Source: Cryptomeria japonica
Lineage: Eukaryota > Streptophyta > Pinopsida > Cupressales > Cupressaceae
Assembly (NCBI RefSeq): GCF_030272615.1
Contig: NC_081405.1
Coordinates: 471,378,008 to 471,442,007, forward strand
Reading direction: 5' to 3'
Length of the DNA: 64,000 bases
Shown: piece after piece, positions 24,161 through 36,884 of the stretch
How the letters are laid out: each line of letters opens with the position of its first letter
How positions within the stretch are numbered: the stretch's first letter is position 1
The notes under the pieces: model-generated
Told to the model about the DNA's origin: nothing
The model's database searches: none
The model's input: only the letters and a program-made list of their open reading frames with translations
Position numbers and translations under genes: made by a program

Positions 24161-27100
24161 GGGGGGTTCATAATACAATCTTGCATCCTTGGACATGGCA
24201 AACTTTGAAGACTCATAAGCCATGCTTTCTTTTTTACCTTCATGCCATTTTCCATTCTTCCAAACCATCTTCATTCGAATTGCCATTTTTTATCTTCTGG
24301 AACAAAAAACCTAGGTTAGGGTTTTTACCCTTCTTTTTACACTTGGAGACATAATTTTTCGATTCTGACAACATGGGCACTGATGACATGACCCAAGGGA
24401 CCAAACCCTAAATCTACTTTCAAAAAAAGCATAAAAAGAAGCAAAAAAGCAGAATTTCTAAAAATAGAAAGTTGTCAAAAATGACCCAAAGTAATTGCAA
24501 TCCTTGTCCTTCAAACCTTCTGAACACTTTGACAATGTCCTGATAGCGTTCTGAGCACAAATCCTCTACTTGACTTCGACTGACTTCTCAAAAACCCTAA
24601 TCTTAAACTCTCAATGAAAAGACTTATGAAATTGCAAAGCTAAGACCAAAAACCCTAAAAAGAAAACTATTAGGGGGTCCCCATTCACAATGGGGCAATG
24701 TGTGAAATAGGTCACAACAGGACCTATGTCCCCAATTTGCATTATTTATTATATTTGTATGAGCATTATGTGGCTCCGTAGCCATGTGGCATTGCGAAGA
24801 TCGTTGATCCATCTGCATTATACTCATCTTGCATTGTGACCCCGGTATTGTAGTGTTGACTTCCCCTTGTATGAGTGTGCCATAGGGCGTTCAAAAGGGC
24901 AATTGGCATTGTTGGCCCTATCCTTGTGAGGACCTTAAATGCTTAATCGACCAGCCTGTTTTGTCAATGTGAAGTGCTTTGTGATGCCTAGTGTTATTCG
25001 GGTAATGTGCTCTTGTTGAGTTGTAATTGTCAATATGCAAATCTCAGTGTACCATTGTGTGGTAGTGAATTGTGTTGTGAGTATATGCATACCCTTATGA
25101 GGGAAATCCTCATGTGAGAAATTGTTAGTCACCCTTATATATGTAAGGTGCAAAGTACCCTTGTGTTGTAACCTTAACATACTTTGGTGTGGCCTTGTAT
25201 TGTGAAAATTTGAGTAAGGTGGATTCGGTGTAACAGATCACTATGATTGTAACTCCCTCGTGAGTGCGACTATGTAAGTGAAGTTGTCCCATGCATTGAT
25301 GAGTTTCCTATGATCATGGCGTTATGTTCCTCTACATAAGTTTTCTTGCATAAAGAAATGATTGCATAATTCTTCTTGTCTAAGAAAGAGATTGCATTGC
25401 ATTAAAATTAGTAAATGACTACAAGTGAGTAGAAATCATGATTGCTTATATTATTGCATTAAAGTTGTTTAAAAATTAAATAAAAATTAGAATGACTCAA
25501 TTTTGTGTTGTGTCTGGTGTGCATTCTCTAACTCATCTTGGATATTGCATCCTTAGGTGTTGTGCAGCAGTTACTCCCTCATATGTGGCTAATATTGGTC
25601 ACTCAGTTATGTGAAATTTGTTTGTGATTGATGACTTACCATAGTTTTGGCGAGTTGTCTCTTGTGTTGCTTGGGCTAGCATTGAATTTTTGAACTTTCT
25701 TATGCCTGGAATCAGTCACCGAACTCTTCTATCTATCTATTTTGTGACGTCACACTTGATTTATTATTGAAATTGTGTGCACTTCTTTAATTTAATGTTC
25801 AATTGATGAATTCCCCCACTTAAGTTTTCTCTTTTTAGATTTCATGGTGACTATTCTGAATGTTTGATGTTGTCGGCCCTGTTTGTGTGTTAAGTGTTGT
25901 CTCCTATCATGTTCATCATGAACCTCTGGTAGTATGTACAAGGGAGGACATTGCAGAATGTACCACATGTGATTGTTAATTAGTTAGAATTGTAGTTCAA
26001 TAAATGAATTAAGAGATGTTTTTATAATAGAATGTGAATGAAATTATTTGGGTATATGAAAATGGTTAGAAATGTGTGATTGGGCAAATGTGAATTTTAT
26101 GATATTGTATTAGTAAATATCAAGATCATTTGCAAATTTTATCTTCAATAAATGTTAAATGCATGCCTTAGGTGATAATGGTTAAGTGTGAATGTCTTGT
26201 TAGATTCTAATGAGATGTGTGTTTGATGGTGTAGTATGATTATGGCAATTCTTACCATGTGATGGGATTATGAATTAAATGTAGTACGATTATCTCTTGT
26301 GTTTATTGTATTCTTGCATAAGCTTGTGTTAGTAGCAATAGAATCATGTGTATTCTCTTTGTTTCGATCATGTTGTTAGTGGATGGCTTGGTGTGGTTTA
26401 ATCCACCCAAGATGCATGTTTCTCCTTGTGTGATCTTGAGATCATGTATTGCCTTATGCTTGATGCTCTTGGTGTGATTGTATTGGTGTATATGGCACCA
26501 TTGATCTTGTTATTTTGTTGCTTATGGGTACTCTATGTGTCACTTCGGATGTGAATGCCCTGACTACATGTACAGTTGACATCGTGTAGGGACGAGAAGT
26601 GCCCTTAGGTAGAGCTTTTGTGCCTTACGATAATATGTATATCTATTCAATATTTTTATGTATGCCTTTTTCTAGACTCCATGTTGGAGGTTGGTGTGAT
26701 TTGGAGGAGTGCTCCTTAGTGGTTTTATCTTTCCTAGCCTAAGGTTGGACGAGGATGTTATCTTGTTAAGTGGAACCAGCCATCTTGAGTGTAGTTGGAG
26801 TTGTGAGCATGGGGTGTTGACCCTAGTGAGAGGTTCAGTATTACCTCATTGGTTGTGAAATCATGACCCAGATCGGGTAGAGTAAACCCCATCTCAACTA
26901 TAGTTGAGTGTTTGGCAATAGAGGAATCTTGCCATATTCCTATACCTTGTGGTTAGTGGCAGTCGTGTGACCTTTCTTGCAGTGCTAAGAGGTTGTTGAG
27001 CCTCTAACTTGTGGGTACTCCTGCATGTAAGACGTAAATTTCTTCTTGTTCATGCCTTTGAATGCCCTTGTTCCGGATTTAGCTTTCATTAAGAAGCGTG

Positions 27101-27600
27101 TGCTGTAAGGAATCCTGGCTTTTACAGGATCAAGGTGGAATAAGAGAGATTCCTTCAGGATTTAAGTGAGCTCTTGATGAGCATGATGGTGTTTTGTTGT
27201 CTTGTAGGCAATATTTTATTCCGTTATTTTGGGAGGAAGCCCTTGAGTTTGGTGTCGTGATCTATGGAGAGATCATTGAGGGCACAGTTTCGTGTTTGGT
27301 TGCCTCAAGATGAGGTAGAACTGGTTAATTTTGTGTGGTTTCTATTTGAGAAGGTCGCTAGATGGAGTTCCTAGCACCGTGTGGAAGCTTGTTTGCCGAA
27401 GTTAGTGAGTTGTTATGCTCTTGTGGACCAAATAGTAGGTCCAGTTCTCATTTGCTATGGTGATGGTAATAGAGTTGTGTGATGTGGCCTAGACTTGTCA
27501 ATGAGATGAAGGGTCGATTTTTGTATGCACAATGTGATTGATAGATTTTGCACTGAAGGTGCCTTGTTTTGATAGTAGGCTTCCACGATTAAGCCTAGCC

Positions 27601-27614
27601 CCAGGGGGACAAGA
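27601..27614 (+). other. LARD polypurine tract
   Basis: CCAGGGGGACAAGA directly precedes the 3' LTR. It is the usual priming site for plus-strand DNA synthesis in this position. Confidence 0.65.
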
Positions 27615-30600
27615 TGTAATGCCCCTAGAGTTGCTCTTCTGTATTTCTTCCCCTTAATGTGGATTTGGCTATCAACCGGTGATTGTGCCATTTTCTTATG
27701 GGTGTTAACCTTTCTGAGGTGCTATGATAATATTTTGGATGATGCATTTCATTTCAGTGTGAGGCTTCGAGTGCCTAGCTTATGCTGTGATTTGGATATA
27801 TGTTTTGTATTCATGTTGGACCAGCAATGTTCTGGATTGTTTCATGATGATCATGATTTTGCTTTTGTATTGGGATGTGTGCTTTCTTCTTGTACCTAGT
27901 TGTGAGGACCATGGTGTTATTGGTTACTGCTTATCTGATTTGGATATTGGATTTGTTGGGGGTCGTTACCCTATTTATGATGTTTTAATATTAATGTTGT
28001 TCGATTAATAACTACAATATGACAAGTGATGTTAATCTGGTTGGTTGATTTAAAAGTAATAAATCATATTTTATGTTATTGTATTTCTTTTAAAAGATTA
28101 AATGCTTAGCAATATATTCACTTGATGATGCTAAACTATTCTGATGAGATATCATATTACTAAAATCAGGGAATGTTAATGATGCTTTCAAGTATATTAT
28201 GTTATATGTATACACATGCACAAGTGTTTATATGTTTTGGTTGGTGCAGGTACAGAGCATCGACTCCACTTGGCTCCACGGGTCTGACTATTTACCCAGC
28301 CAAAGCCATTGTTCCTAATTTGGAAGATTTTCCTTAATTTTATTTATTTACGCCTCTGGTTACCAGTTTGGTAATGTCAGGTTGCCCTAGTGCATATTTG
28401 TGAATGACCAATAAAGATTGTTTGTGCATAGTCGGTCACATGTGAATTGATGCTATTATAGTGCATATATTAATGATATTTTATATTCTACTAGCAATTT
28501 AATATTTAATTGTCAAATGTGCCTTATATGTATTTGATTTGATGAGGTTTGCGTGATTTTACCTCTAGAAGTATTTTGAGAGTAATTGGATTTATTTATC
28601 CAATTGGATTTTTAATATTTTTATATTTTCAACCCAAAAGTGAGTTTATATTGTATTTTGAAGTTCATTTTTGAACACCTAGTCTTGTTTTCCAATTTTG
28701 GAGGTTTCCAACCCTACAATGGAATTTTGGGATTTTCATTGGGAAGGATTTGCTTGGAGACATTTTATGGGTAGAGGCTTGTTGGAATCGTGCAAACGAA
28801 TGCTTTGGGCTGTCCAAAAGATTCGACCTCTCCTGGTGTGTATGGATTGCATCTTCATTTTGTAGTTTTCCTCAAGTATGAGGTATGATCTTTGATTTCT
28901 CCCTTGATTCTCGATGGAATCAATTTTAGTAAGTTGCAAATGATTTTTTTAAGTATTTAGAACGTTTCTAAAATTGAAATTTATTTCTTTCCTTGAGTAT
29001 TTATTTGTCTTCATCAAATTTTGGAAACTAAGTTTTATGAAAAGAAATGCTGCCCAAAGTTTAATGTATGCCTGGAAAGTGAATTTTATTTCAAAAGTGT
29101 GATGTTGTTCACCCATCAAGCAATGGGTTTTAAGGAAATTTTGATCTTGCAAGTTTGAATTCTTGGAGTTTTTGTAGGTCCATCAATGGTGGATGGCCTC
29201 CAAAACCTGGTTATTGGTCTTGTTAGATTTTTTGAAAAATGTGAATTTGATGTTTTAAATGTGAAATTATTATGTGGAATAAAGTTATTATATATGCAAT
29301 TTTCGTTTGTAAATCAAATCGGATCCGTTCTCTTGGCATTAGCGCCAATTGAGTAATTGAGTACATGTGTTGGAAATGCTTTGTTTGTATGAGTTATTTG
29401 TGTTGAATCATTGGATTTTGGCATTTGTTTGCATTGTTCCTCATTATGAAATGAGATGAGCTTGGATGTGGGTAGTTATAGTCAATAAAAGGAGTGGCTC
29501 TCAATGGGGGCCGAGACCCAAAGTGGCCGCCAACATAACCCATTGAGAGTTGAGTAATAAGTGAAAATGTTAATAAACAATGGGGCAAATACACTAAAAA
29601 ATATAATGGATACCCCAAGCCTGTCGCAAGTGCTTGTTATGGCTACGGATGCATTGGGAAGGCCTACCGTTTGTGGGACGTTGTTGAAGGGCATGATCGT
29701 GTTCCTCGTCCATATGAGAGGATCCAATTCCGCATGAGCGATCTCTTTGAGCTATGCAATGACACTCATGTTTGTTGTTCTCTAATATCCAACCCCATAT
29801 AGATGGACATCCGGAAGAGGATTTGCCTTCCATGTTATTGTGCTCATTGATGGATTCTTGAGGTACTCTCATTGGTGGCCTTTTGGGTCTTATTACCATT
29901 GCAAAATTTGGTTTATGAGAATTGATCATATTTGATGTTTGGATGTGGATTCCACATGTTGAGTGTTTTCATACTTGTAATGCATTTGGATTGAGTTGAG
30001 GTATATGCCTCTCCTTATCATTTATTGATGTGGCATTATGTACTTGGTTGATTTTATGTTCATGTTGAATGTTACTCCATGTTTGCTCTTGTGTGAGCTT
30101 ATTGCCTCCCTCACTTGAGTGTTTTATTGTTTGCGTCGTGTGACTATCTCCACAAGCACAGTGGGGTTGGACCTACAGGTTCCACATGGTCGACCGGCAT
30201 TGCCAACCACCATTGGGGACCGGAGGACTTGGATCGTGAGCGGTTGAAGAGTTCCTTCTCCTTTCTTAGAACTTGTTCTTCTCCTTCTTCCATTCTTGTA
30301 GTTGTATCAATGTATTTGTTATTGAGCATGGTATTCATTGATGATTTGTATATGGAACACTCCAAGTGGAGATGTATGTAATTGTAATTAATGTTAATTT
30401 GGATGGATGGATCTTCAATGGACCGGTGTTGGGACAAGCCACTGAGCATGATCTTGTATGTTCTTCATTTGATACTATATATGATGTTATCGTAGGAACA
30501 ATTTGTTTGGTGCTTAAAATGAATGTAGGTGTGATTCTCATTGTATCAAAGATTGAATTGGTCATCTCCCATAGTGGTCATGCGATGTTGACCAAGCCCT

Positions 30601-31373
30601 TGTTGGAATGAGCTCTTTGGAGCCAATCCAGGCTCAACGGGAACCACCCGATGTGTGTTTCTCCACGGTCTATTTCTGGAATCTAGTTGTGTTGGACACC
30701 TAAGTGTCCCTTGAGCCTGTTGAGGGTGAATTGGGTTGAGTGGTGGTGAAGTGAGTCCGCCCATACTCAACCCTGTCTTGTAGGAGTTATCTGGTGACCC
30801 GATGTCTCAAGACTTGACCCATTTTCTAATCGTTTTGCCTAATTCTCTCAACACAGGGATCAGATAGTCATTTTGACTTCACCAAGGGGTTTAGTGTGTT
30901 CGAGGCTTCCAACAATCCGCCCAGGAAGCTCACTGGTTTTGGACAAACGCACATCTCAGGGACGTCAATGCAAGTTCACTAGTCCGGAGGACACCAACGT
31001 GGGTGTGGGATGCCAACGCAGCCTAGGTACACTGCACAGGAAGAGGACACCGTCGTGTTGCGCTAGTATCTAGTGTTTTTGTCAAGTTTTGCCCCAAGAG
31101 CCCGTTCTTTCCCGTTCAGTCTGGAGATGATTCCAAGGGCTATCGACATCAGCGAACCCTTAAGGAGTCTTGATTGGGTTTTGAGTGTTTAGTCTTCCGC
31201 TTGTGCATTGTTGGTCTTCAATAATTATCGATAGTTTGATCTTACCTTGAGGTAAGTGTTATGCTTGTACTATTATGCATGATGTTATCTTATTACTTCA
31301 AAAAATATATATTTCCATGCATACCTTGTGCTTTTTGCTCTTATCCTCTAGCGTTTCTTGGCGAGGCATTACA
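27615..31373 (+). repeat. LARD 3' LTR (3.76 kb)
   Basis: An uninterrupted LTR that serves as the reference copy for the family. It begins TGTAATGCCCCTAGAG and ends GGCGAGGCATTACA, followed by the target repeat GATTA. It shows where the 5' LTR is interrupted (near 28710). Short open frames (28736-28939, 29394-29929, 30144-30611) have diverged counterparts in the 5' LTR with stops or shifts, so I do not call genes. Confidence 0.88.
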
Positions 31374-32156
31374 GATTATTTATATTTTGTTGAATTCTCT
31401 TCAAAATGAAGATCTATTTTCATGTGTATTGAAACTACTTTATGTAGATTATTTTATATGGTATCAGACTGCCAGAAGCATGGAGATTTCTGTTTTTGTC
31501 TAAAGTTAAGAATTGGAGCTATGGCCACCAATGAGTAACATAACCTAGTTAAACAATTTGATAGTGCTTCATTCAATTTGTGGAGACTATAAATACAAAT
31601 ATAGAATCGTTCAAAAGAGATTTGTGGTAGATTGTGAGTGGAGATGACGGAAAACCAAAAAGAGTAGTGAAGAAATCAAGAAATGGGATAAACAAGATGG
31701 AATAGCACAGGATTCTATTATTAATCATGTTGACAACAAACTTATCCTTTTGGTAAATTTGGCCAAGACTTCAAACAAGGTTCAGAAAAATTAAAGGAGA
31801 CTTATGAGGCTGTAAACTTTCTACATTTCATCTAAGGGATATTTCTCAAATAAATGTGCGAGAAGAACAAAGTATGATGCCTATATTTATGATATTATAT
31901 CCCTCATGGACCATTTGGCCATCTACAAATCTCCACTCGCAGAATAAGATATCATCACTACTATTCCTGAAAGATTACCAAAATGATAAAATCATATGAA
32001 TGAATAATTCTGGTATTGGCAACAAAATCACCTTCTGAAAATAGAAGAAAGATGGTCCCTATTGCACAAAGAAATGAGAAAAATCCTCCACTTCACCTTT
32101 GTCGTTTTCTGGTGAGGCCAACAAAGAAAGAATAAAACAAGATTTTCATTTTTCTC
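31374..32156 (+). mobile_element. Ty1/copia 5' fragment: LTR end, primer site, gag relic
   Basis: TGGTATCAGA (31459-31468) is the initiator-Met primer site in the normal place after an LTR. A broken gag follows from the ATG at 31521: F-D-S-A-S-F-N-L-W-R, then W-D-K-Q-D-G-I-A-Q-D-S-I-I, then Y-D-I-I-S-L-M-D-H-L-A and T-T-I-P-E-R-L-P, which is the order found in copia gag (UBN2-like) domains. There are many stops and shifts. The LTR part is cut at GATTA by the LARD insertion. The fragment is lost into the duplicated region at 32157. Confidence 0.8.
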
Positions 32157-35100
32157 AACAATGATGGAAGATTTACCCAAAATGTAAATTCAGATATTAA
32201 AAAAGCAAAGGTGAATGTAACCCTCATAGTTAAAAACTCACAGAGTACTCCAAAAACTCGCAAGCCAAAAGCCTTAGAGAGATACTCACCTAAATACTCG
32301 CCAGCGAGTTTTTGAAAAACTTGGGGCGATTTTTTATAAAAACTTGCCAAAACTCATTAAAAACTCACAATTTTTCATGGAAAACTCACCTGACAAATTA
32401 TAACTATCTTTTTTTTACCTAATGTTAAAAAATTTATATGATTTTTAAAACATTTTTATAAACAAAAAAGGCGTGAAACACCTAATTTCCCTCTAAGTGA
32501 TGGAAATTGTGAAAATGGCATGCGCCATGAATGTTGTGTCATTTCAAAGGCCTTAATTTGGGCTTCATAATGGAGGCTCCACCCCTCAACCCTGCTTTGT
32601 ATCATGACAAGGAGCACGCCAAGGGCCCTGCCACTCAACCCCACTAGGGACATTGCCCCCAGACCCCACAAGGGATGCTATCCCTCAACAGCTTTGGGGG
32701 TATTGCCCCTAAAACCCCATGAGAGGCTCTGCCCTCAACCCCATTGGGGGCCTTGGCCCTTGACCCTCATGAATGGCATTGCCCCTCAACCCCATTGAGG
32801 TCTATAATATGCATTAAACTCTAAACTTGATTTATATGATGGAAATCGATAATATGTTTTACAAATTTAGTAAAAAGTGTTTTTTAAGCATATTTTTAAA
32901 TCTTATGTATTTTAAATTTTTAAATAAATTGCTGATTTTTTGCCAAGTTCTAGGTATTTCAAATATTTGGGCTTGTCAAGTACTTGTTGAGTCAAAGTTT
33001 TACAACTATGGTTACCATACCATGAAGATAGGAATAAGAAACATAATGCTCACTTATACCTCTAATAACTCTCTTTACAGATTCAATAATGGCGAGACCA
33101 TAGTTTGAGTACTCGGTAGGACTCTACCAACTCACAAGTTTGGTTGAGTACTCGGCTGAGTCCTCCAAGATTTCCAAGTCTTAAGCTCAAACTCCTGAGT
33201 CTTGAGCCTAGACTCTTCTAGCACCTGAATATAATAGACATGCCGATTCAAATTTCTAATTTTGAGAGTTTGGGGATCATATGATAGGTGCAATGTTAGA
33301 ATTGTAACAAATTGATAGTCAAATTAGACTTTTATGTTCTCTAAATGCATTGGTTTCTTTTTTTGTGTGATTATGAGATTTTTTTTGTCAAGTCTATGCT
33401 AAGGGTTTTAATGAGTCTATGTCAGAATTTTGGGTTGCCGAGTCAAGTTCGAGTCCAGTTTTTCAAATTTTGGGCAGGGCAATCCACGCAAGGTACTAGT
33501 ATCTAGATTCAAGCACACCCCAACAACTAACTCCCCAAAGGTGTTGGTTTGTTCATTAAGCATTCCTTGGAAAATTGATGGGGTATTTGGAAATGGAACC
33601 AAGCATTCTTTAGTTGCTGAAGTTATCATTTCCATCACATTGCTAAATGGTGAAGTCAAGGAAATTGATAATGCCTTGTAGGTATTTTAGTGTACCAAGG
33701 AAACACATCTCTAATATAGGAAAAACGTGTGCAGACATCTCCTGTGACTAGAGACACCCCTCTGTCTCCCAAAGTCTCCTATTGGCACAAGCTCCTCCCG
33801 AAAAGACATCAAAACTTGAGAAAACTATAAAATATTTAAATGCTAACAAAACCCTAAATCTTCATCATTTTACATATTTAACAATTTACCAAACAAAACA
33901 CTAAGACAAAGACAATGACAATGCAATCAATAGGAATAAAAAGAAAACAAATAAAGAGGCAATATTGGATAGTGTAGACATGAGTTGCTAGCTGATTTCC
34001 CTAAAAGAAAATATTTTGTAGTTGCATTTTAAAATTTTAAGTTTGCATTACATATCGATTTTTTCTACCATTCCGAACCATAAATTCTAAAAAAATTGAG
34101 TACAAAGTTTTAATTCAGAAGCTGAAACAGTGTTGAAAATATAAACTTCTTAAGCTAGAAAAAAAAAGATGATATATGATGTTTTTAATATTACAAACTA
34201 TATCATTTTTTTTCGAAATTAATTTTATACTCGTAGTTTTTATTTTTATTTTTATTTTTAAAAAATTATTTGTATTTTACCCCACCCTAACTCTTTGTCA
34301 TTTTATATTTTTAACATTTACGAAACAATGATGGAAGATTTACCCAAAATGTAAATTCAGATATTAAAAAAGCAAAGGTGAATGTAACCCTCATAGTTGA
34401 AAAACTCACAGAGTACTCCCAAAACTCGCAAGCCAAAAGCCTTGGAGAGATGCTCACCTAAATACTCGCCAGCGAGTTTTTGAAAAACTTGGGGCGATTT
34501 TTGATAAAAACTTGCCAAAACTCATTAAAAACTCACAATTTTCCATGGAAAACTCACCTGACAAATTATAACTATCTTTTTTTTACCTAATGTTAAAAAA
34601 TTTATATGATTTTTAAAACATTTTTATAAACAAAAAAGGCGTGAAACACCTAATTTCACTCTTAAGTGATGGAAATTGTGAAAATGGCATGCACCATGAA
34701 TGTTGTGTCATTTCAAAGGCCTTAATTTGGGCTTCATAATGGAGGCTCCACCCCTCAACCCTGCTTTGTATCTTGACAAGGAGCATGCCAAGGGCGCTGC
34801 CACTCAACCCCACTAGGGACATTGCCCCCAGACACCACAAGGGGTGCTATCCCTCAACAACTTTGGGGGTATTGCCCCTAAAACCCCATGAGAGGCTCTG
34901 CCCTCAACCCCATTGGGGGCCTTGGCACTTGAACCCCATGAATGGCATTGCCCCTCAACCCCATTGAGGTCTATGATACGCATTAAACTCTAAACTTGAT
35001 TTATATGATGGAAATCGATAATATGTTTTACAAATTTAGTAAAAAAGTGTTTTTTAAGCATATTTTTAAATCTTATGTATTTTAAATTTTTAAATAAATT

Positions 35101-36544
35101 GCTGATTTTTTGCCAAGTTCTAGGTATTTTAAATTTTTAAATAAATTGCTGATTTTTTGCCAAGTTCTAGGTATTTCAAATATTTGGGCTTGTCAAGGAA
35201 TTGTTGAGTCAAAGTTTTACAACTATGGTTACCATCACCATGAAGATAGGAATAAGAAACATAATGCTCACTTATACCTCTAATAACTCTCTTTACAGAT
35301 TCAATAATGGCGAGACCATAGTTTGAGTACTCGGTAGGACTCTACCAACTCGCAAGTTTGGTTGAGTACTCGGCTGAGTCCTCCAAGATTTCCAAGTCTT
35401 AAGCTCAAACTCCTGAGTCTTGAGCCTAGACTCTTCTAGCACCTGAATATAATAGACATGGGGATTCAAATTTCTAATTTTGAGAGTTTGGGGATCATAT
35501 GATAGGTGCAATGTTAGAATTATGACAAATTGATAGTCAAATTAGACTTTTATGTTCTCTAAATGCATTGGTTTCTTTTTTTGTCTAATTATGAGATTTT
35601 TTTTGTCAAGTCTATGCTAAGGGTTTTAATGAGTTTGTGTCAGAATTTTGGGTTGCCGAGTCAAGTTCGAGTCCAGTTTTTCAAATTTTGGGCAGGGCAA
35701 TCCATGCAAGTAACTAGTATCTAGATTCATGCACACCCCAACAACTAACTCCCCAAAGGTGTTGGTTTGTTCATTAAGCATTCCTTGGAAAATTGATGGG
35801 GTATTTGGAAATGGAACCAAGCATTCTTTTGTTGCTGAAGTTATCATTTCCATCACATTGCTAAATGGTGAAGTCAAGGAAATTGATAATGCCTTGTAGG
35901 TATTTTAGTGTACCAAAGAAACACATCTCCAATATAGGAAAAACGTGTGCAAACATCTCCCGTGACTAGAGACACCCCTCTGTCTCCCAAAGTCTCCTAT
36001 TGGCACAAGCTCCTCCCGAAAAGACATTAAAATTTGAGAAAACAATAAAATATTTAAATGCTAACAAAACCCTAAATCTTCATCATTTTACATATTTAAC
36101 ATTTTACCAAACAAAACACTAAGACAAAGACAATGACAATGCAATCAATAGGAATAAAAAGAAAACAAATAAAGAGGCAATATTGGATAGTGTAGACATG
36201 AGTTGCTAGCTGATTTCCCTAAAAGAAAATATTTTGTAGTTGCATTTTAAAATTTTAAGTTTGCATTACATATTGATTTTTTCTACCATTCCGAACCATA
36301 AATTCTTAAAAAATTGAGTACAAAGTTTTAATTCAGAAGCTGAAACAGTGTTGAAAATATAAACTTCTTAAGTTAGAAAAAAAAAAGATGATATATGATG
36401 TTTTTAATATTACAAACTATATCATTTTTTTTCGAATTTAATTTTATACTCATAGTTTTTATTTTTATTTTTATTTTTTTAAAATTGTTTGTATTTTACC
36501 CAACACTAACTCTTTGTCATTTTATAGTTTTAACATTTTACGAA
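32157..36544 (+). repeat. Tandem duplication, two units of about 2.2 kb
   Basis: 32157-34323 and 34324-36544 are direct copies, very similar throughout. Both start at AACAATGATGGAAG and end at ACGAA. The second unit has an extra 47-bp tandem copy at about 35101-35195 (GCTGATTTTTTGCCAAG...). The boundaries fall inside the copia gag relic and AT-rich sequence, with only a few bases of shared sequence at the breakpoint. The duplicate open frames (33417-33681 and 35626-35877, both strands) are low-complexity or unrecognised. Confidence 0.9.
32234..33475. mobile_element. GACTC-rich TIR-like elements (also in unit 2, about 34401-35690)
   Basis: CATAGTT-AAAACTC near 32234 and its inverse AGTTTTACAACTATG near 33010 bound a segment rich in ACTCGCC/GAGT boxes and repeated CCCCATTG-type C-rich stretches. 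A second segment from about 33099 (CATAGTTTGAGTACTCGG) to about 33475 has the same flavour. They resemble the terminal sequences of the 13628-14318 element. Boundaries and target repeats are only approximate. Confidence 0.45.
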
Positions 36545-36884
36545 ACAAAACACTAAGATTGTGGCAATGACAATGAGATCAACAAGAATGAAGTGAAGAA
36601 ACAAAGAAAGAGGCAAGCTTGAACATGAAAATTAAAGATGAAATAATAATTAAATGTTGTAATTAATTAAGGAGAGGAATACTCCTTATATAGAAAATTA
36701 CAACACAATCTTTCCATAATGGAAATGATCGAGAATTGAAACACGAAAGATAGAGAAGAAACTTCCTAAAACTAACTAAAGATGAAAGACATAAATGGAA
36801 GTTTCTACATACTAACTAAATGACTAAGATGACCATTATATCATTATTACAATATTATTTTTACACCCTCCCTTAATGGTTATC
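36545..36884 (-). mobile_element. Copia-type LTR, minus strand, with purine tract
   Basis: On the minus strand ACCATTAAGGGAGGG (polypurine tract) is followed by TGTAAAAATAATAT, a 3' LTR start at 36875. CTATATAAGGAG (TTATATA at 36686-36692 on the plus strand) is a likely promoter. The purine tract and the LTR's first 50 bases resemble those of the TRIM-like element at 45359-47148, so the two are relatives. The distal end is blurred by the tandem duplication. Confidence 0.6.

Larger units (their letters stand above)
17994..24719 (-). mobile_element. Giant LTR, family G, copy 2, with internal reading frame
   Basis: On the plus strand it runs TGTTGGTG...GGTCACAACA, flanked by the perfect target duplication GGACC (17989-17993 and 24720-24724). 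Its ends match copies 1, 3 and 4. In LTR orientation (right to left) it has the terminal hairpin (24695-24679), the GGCGGACTT array (24160-23110), a long relic frame (22190-18966), the telobox/TATA block (18909-18821) and about 0.8 kb of R-U5. It is 6.7 kb long, about 2.5 kb more than copies 1 and 3 because of the frame. Confidence 0.82.
17103..27614 (+). other. LARD interior, noncoding, with nested unit at 17994-24719
   Basis: The element's own interior is 17103-17993 plus 24725-27614. The sequence is GT-rich and has frequent stops in all frames. I saw no CCHC knuckle, protease D-S/T-G, reverse transcriptase (Y/F)xDD or integrase motif. It is probably packaging and leader sequence only, as in other LARDs. 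Confidence 0.7.
8587..31373 (+). mobile_element. Full-length non-autonomous LTR retrotransposon (LARD-type)
   Basis: The 5' LTR (8587-17102, interrupted) and 3' LTR (27615-31373) both run TGTAATGCCCC...GGGGCATTACA (GAGGCATTACA in the 3' copy). The element is flanked by a perfect 5-bp target duplication, GATTA, at 8582-8586 and 31374-31378. A tRNA-Met-type primer-binding site follows the 5' LTR and a purine tract precedes the 3' LTR. Without the two nested family G units, the interior is about 3.8 kb and shows no gag or pol motif, so it is a large retrotransposon derivative (LARD) needing a partner for enzymes. By eye the LTRs differ at about 29 of the first 300 bases, so insertion was ancient. 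Confidence 0.88.

Noticed and set aside
29394-30611. Cluster of 70-110 codon frames on both strands in the LARD 3' LTR
   Set aside because: The corresponding 5' LTR frames differ in length and carry stops, so there is no sign of selection on protein.
33417-33681. Opposed 80-codon frames, repeated at 35626-35877
   Set aside because: They are repeated only because the region is tandemly duplicated; both strands are open over the same bases and neither resembles a known protein.
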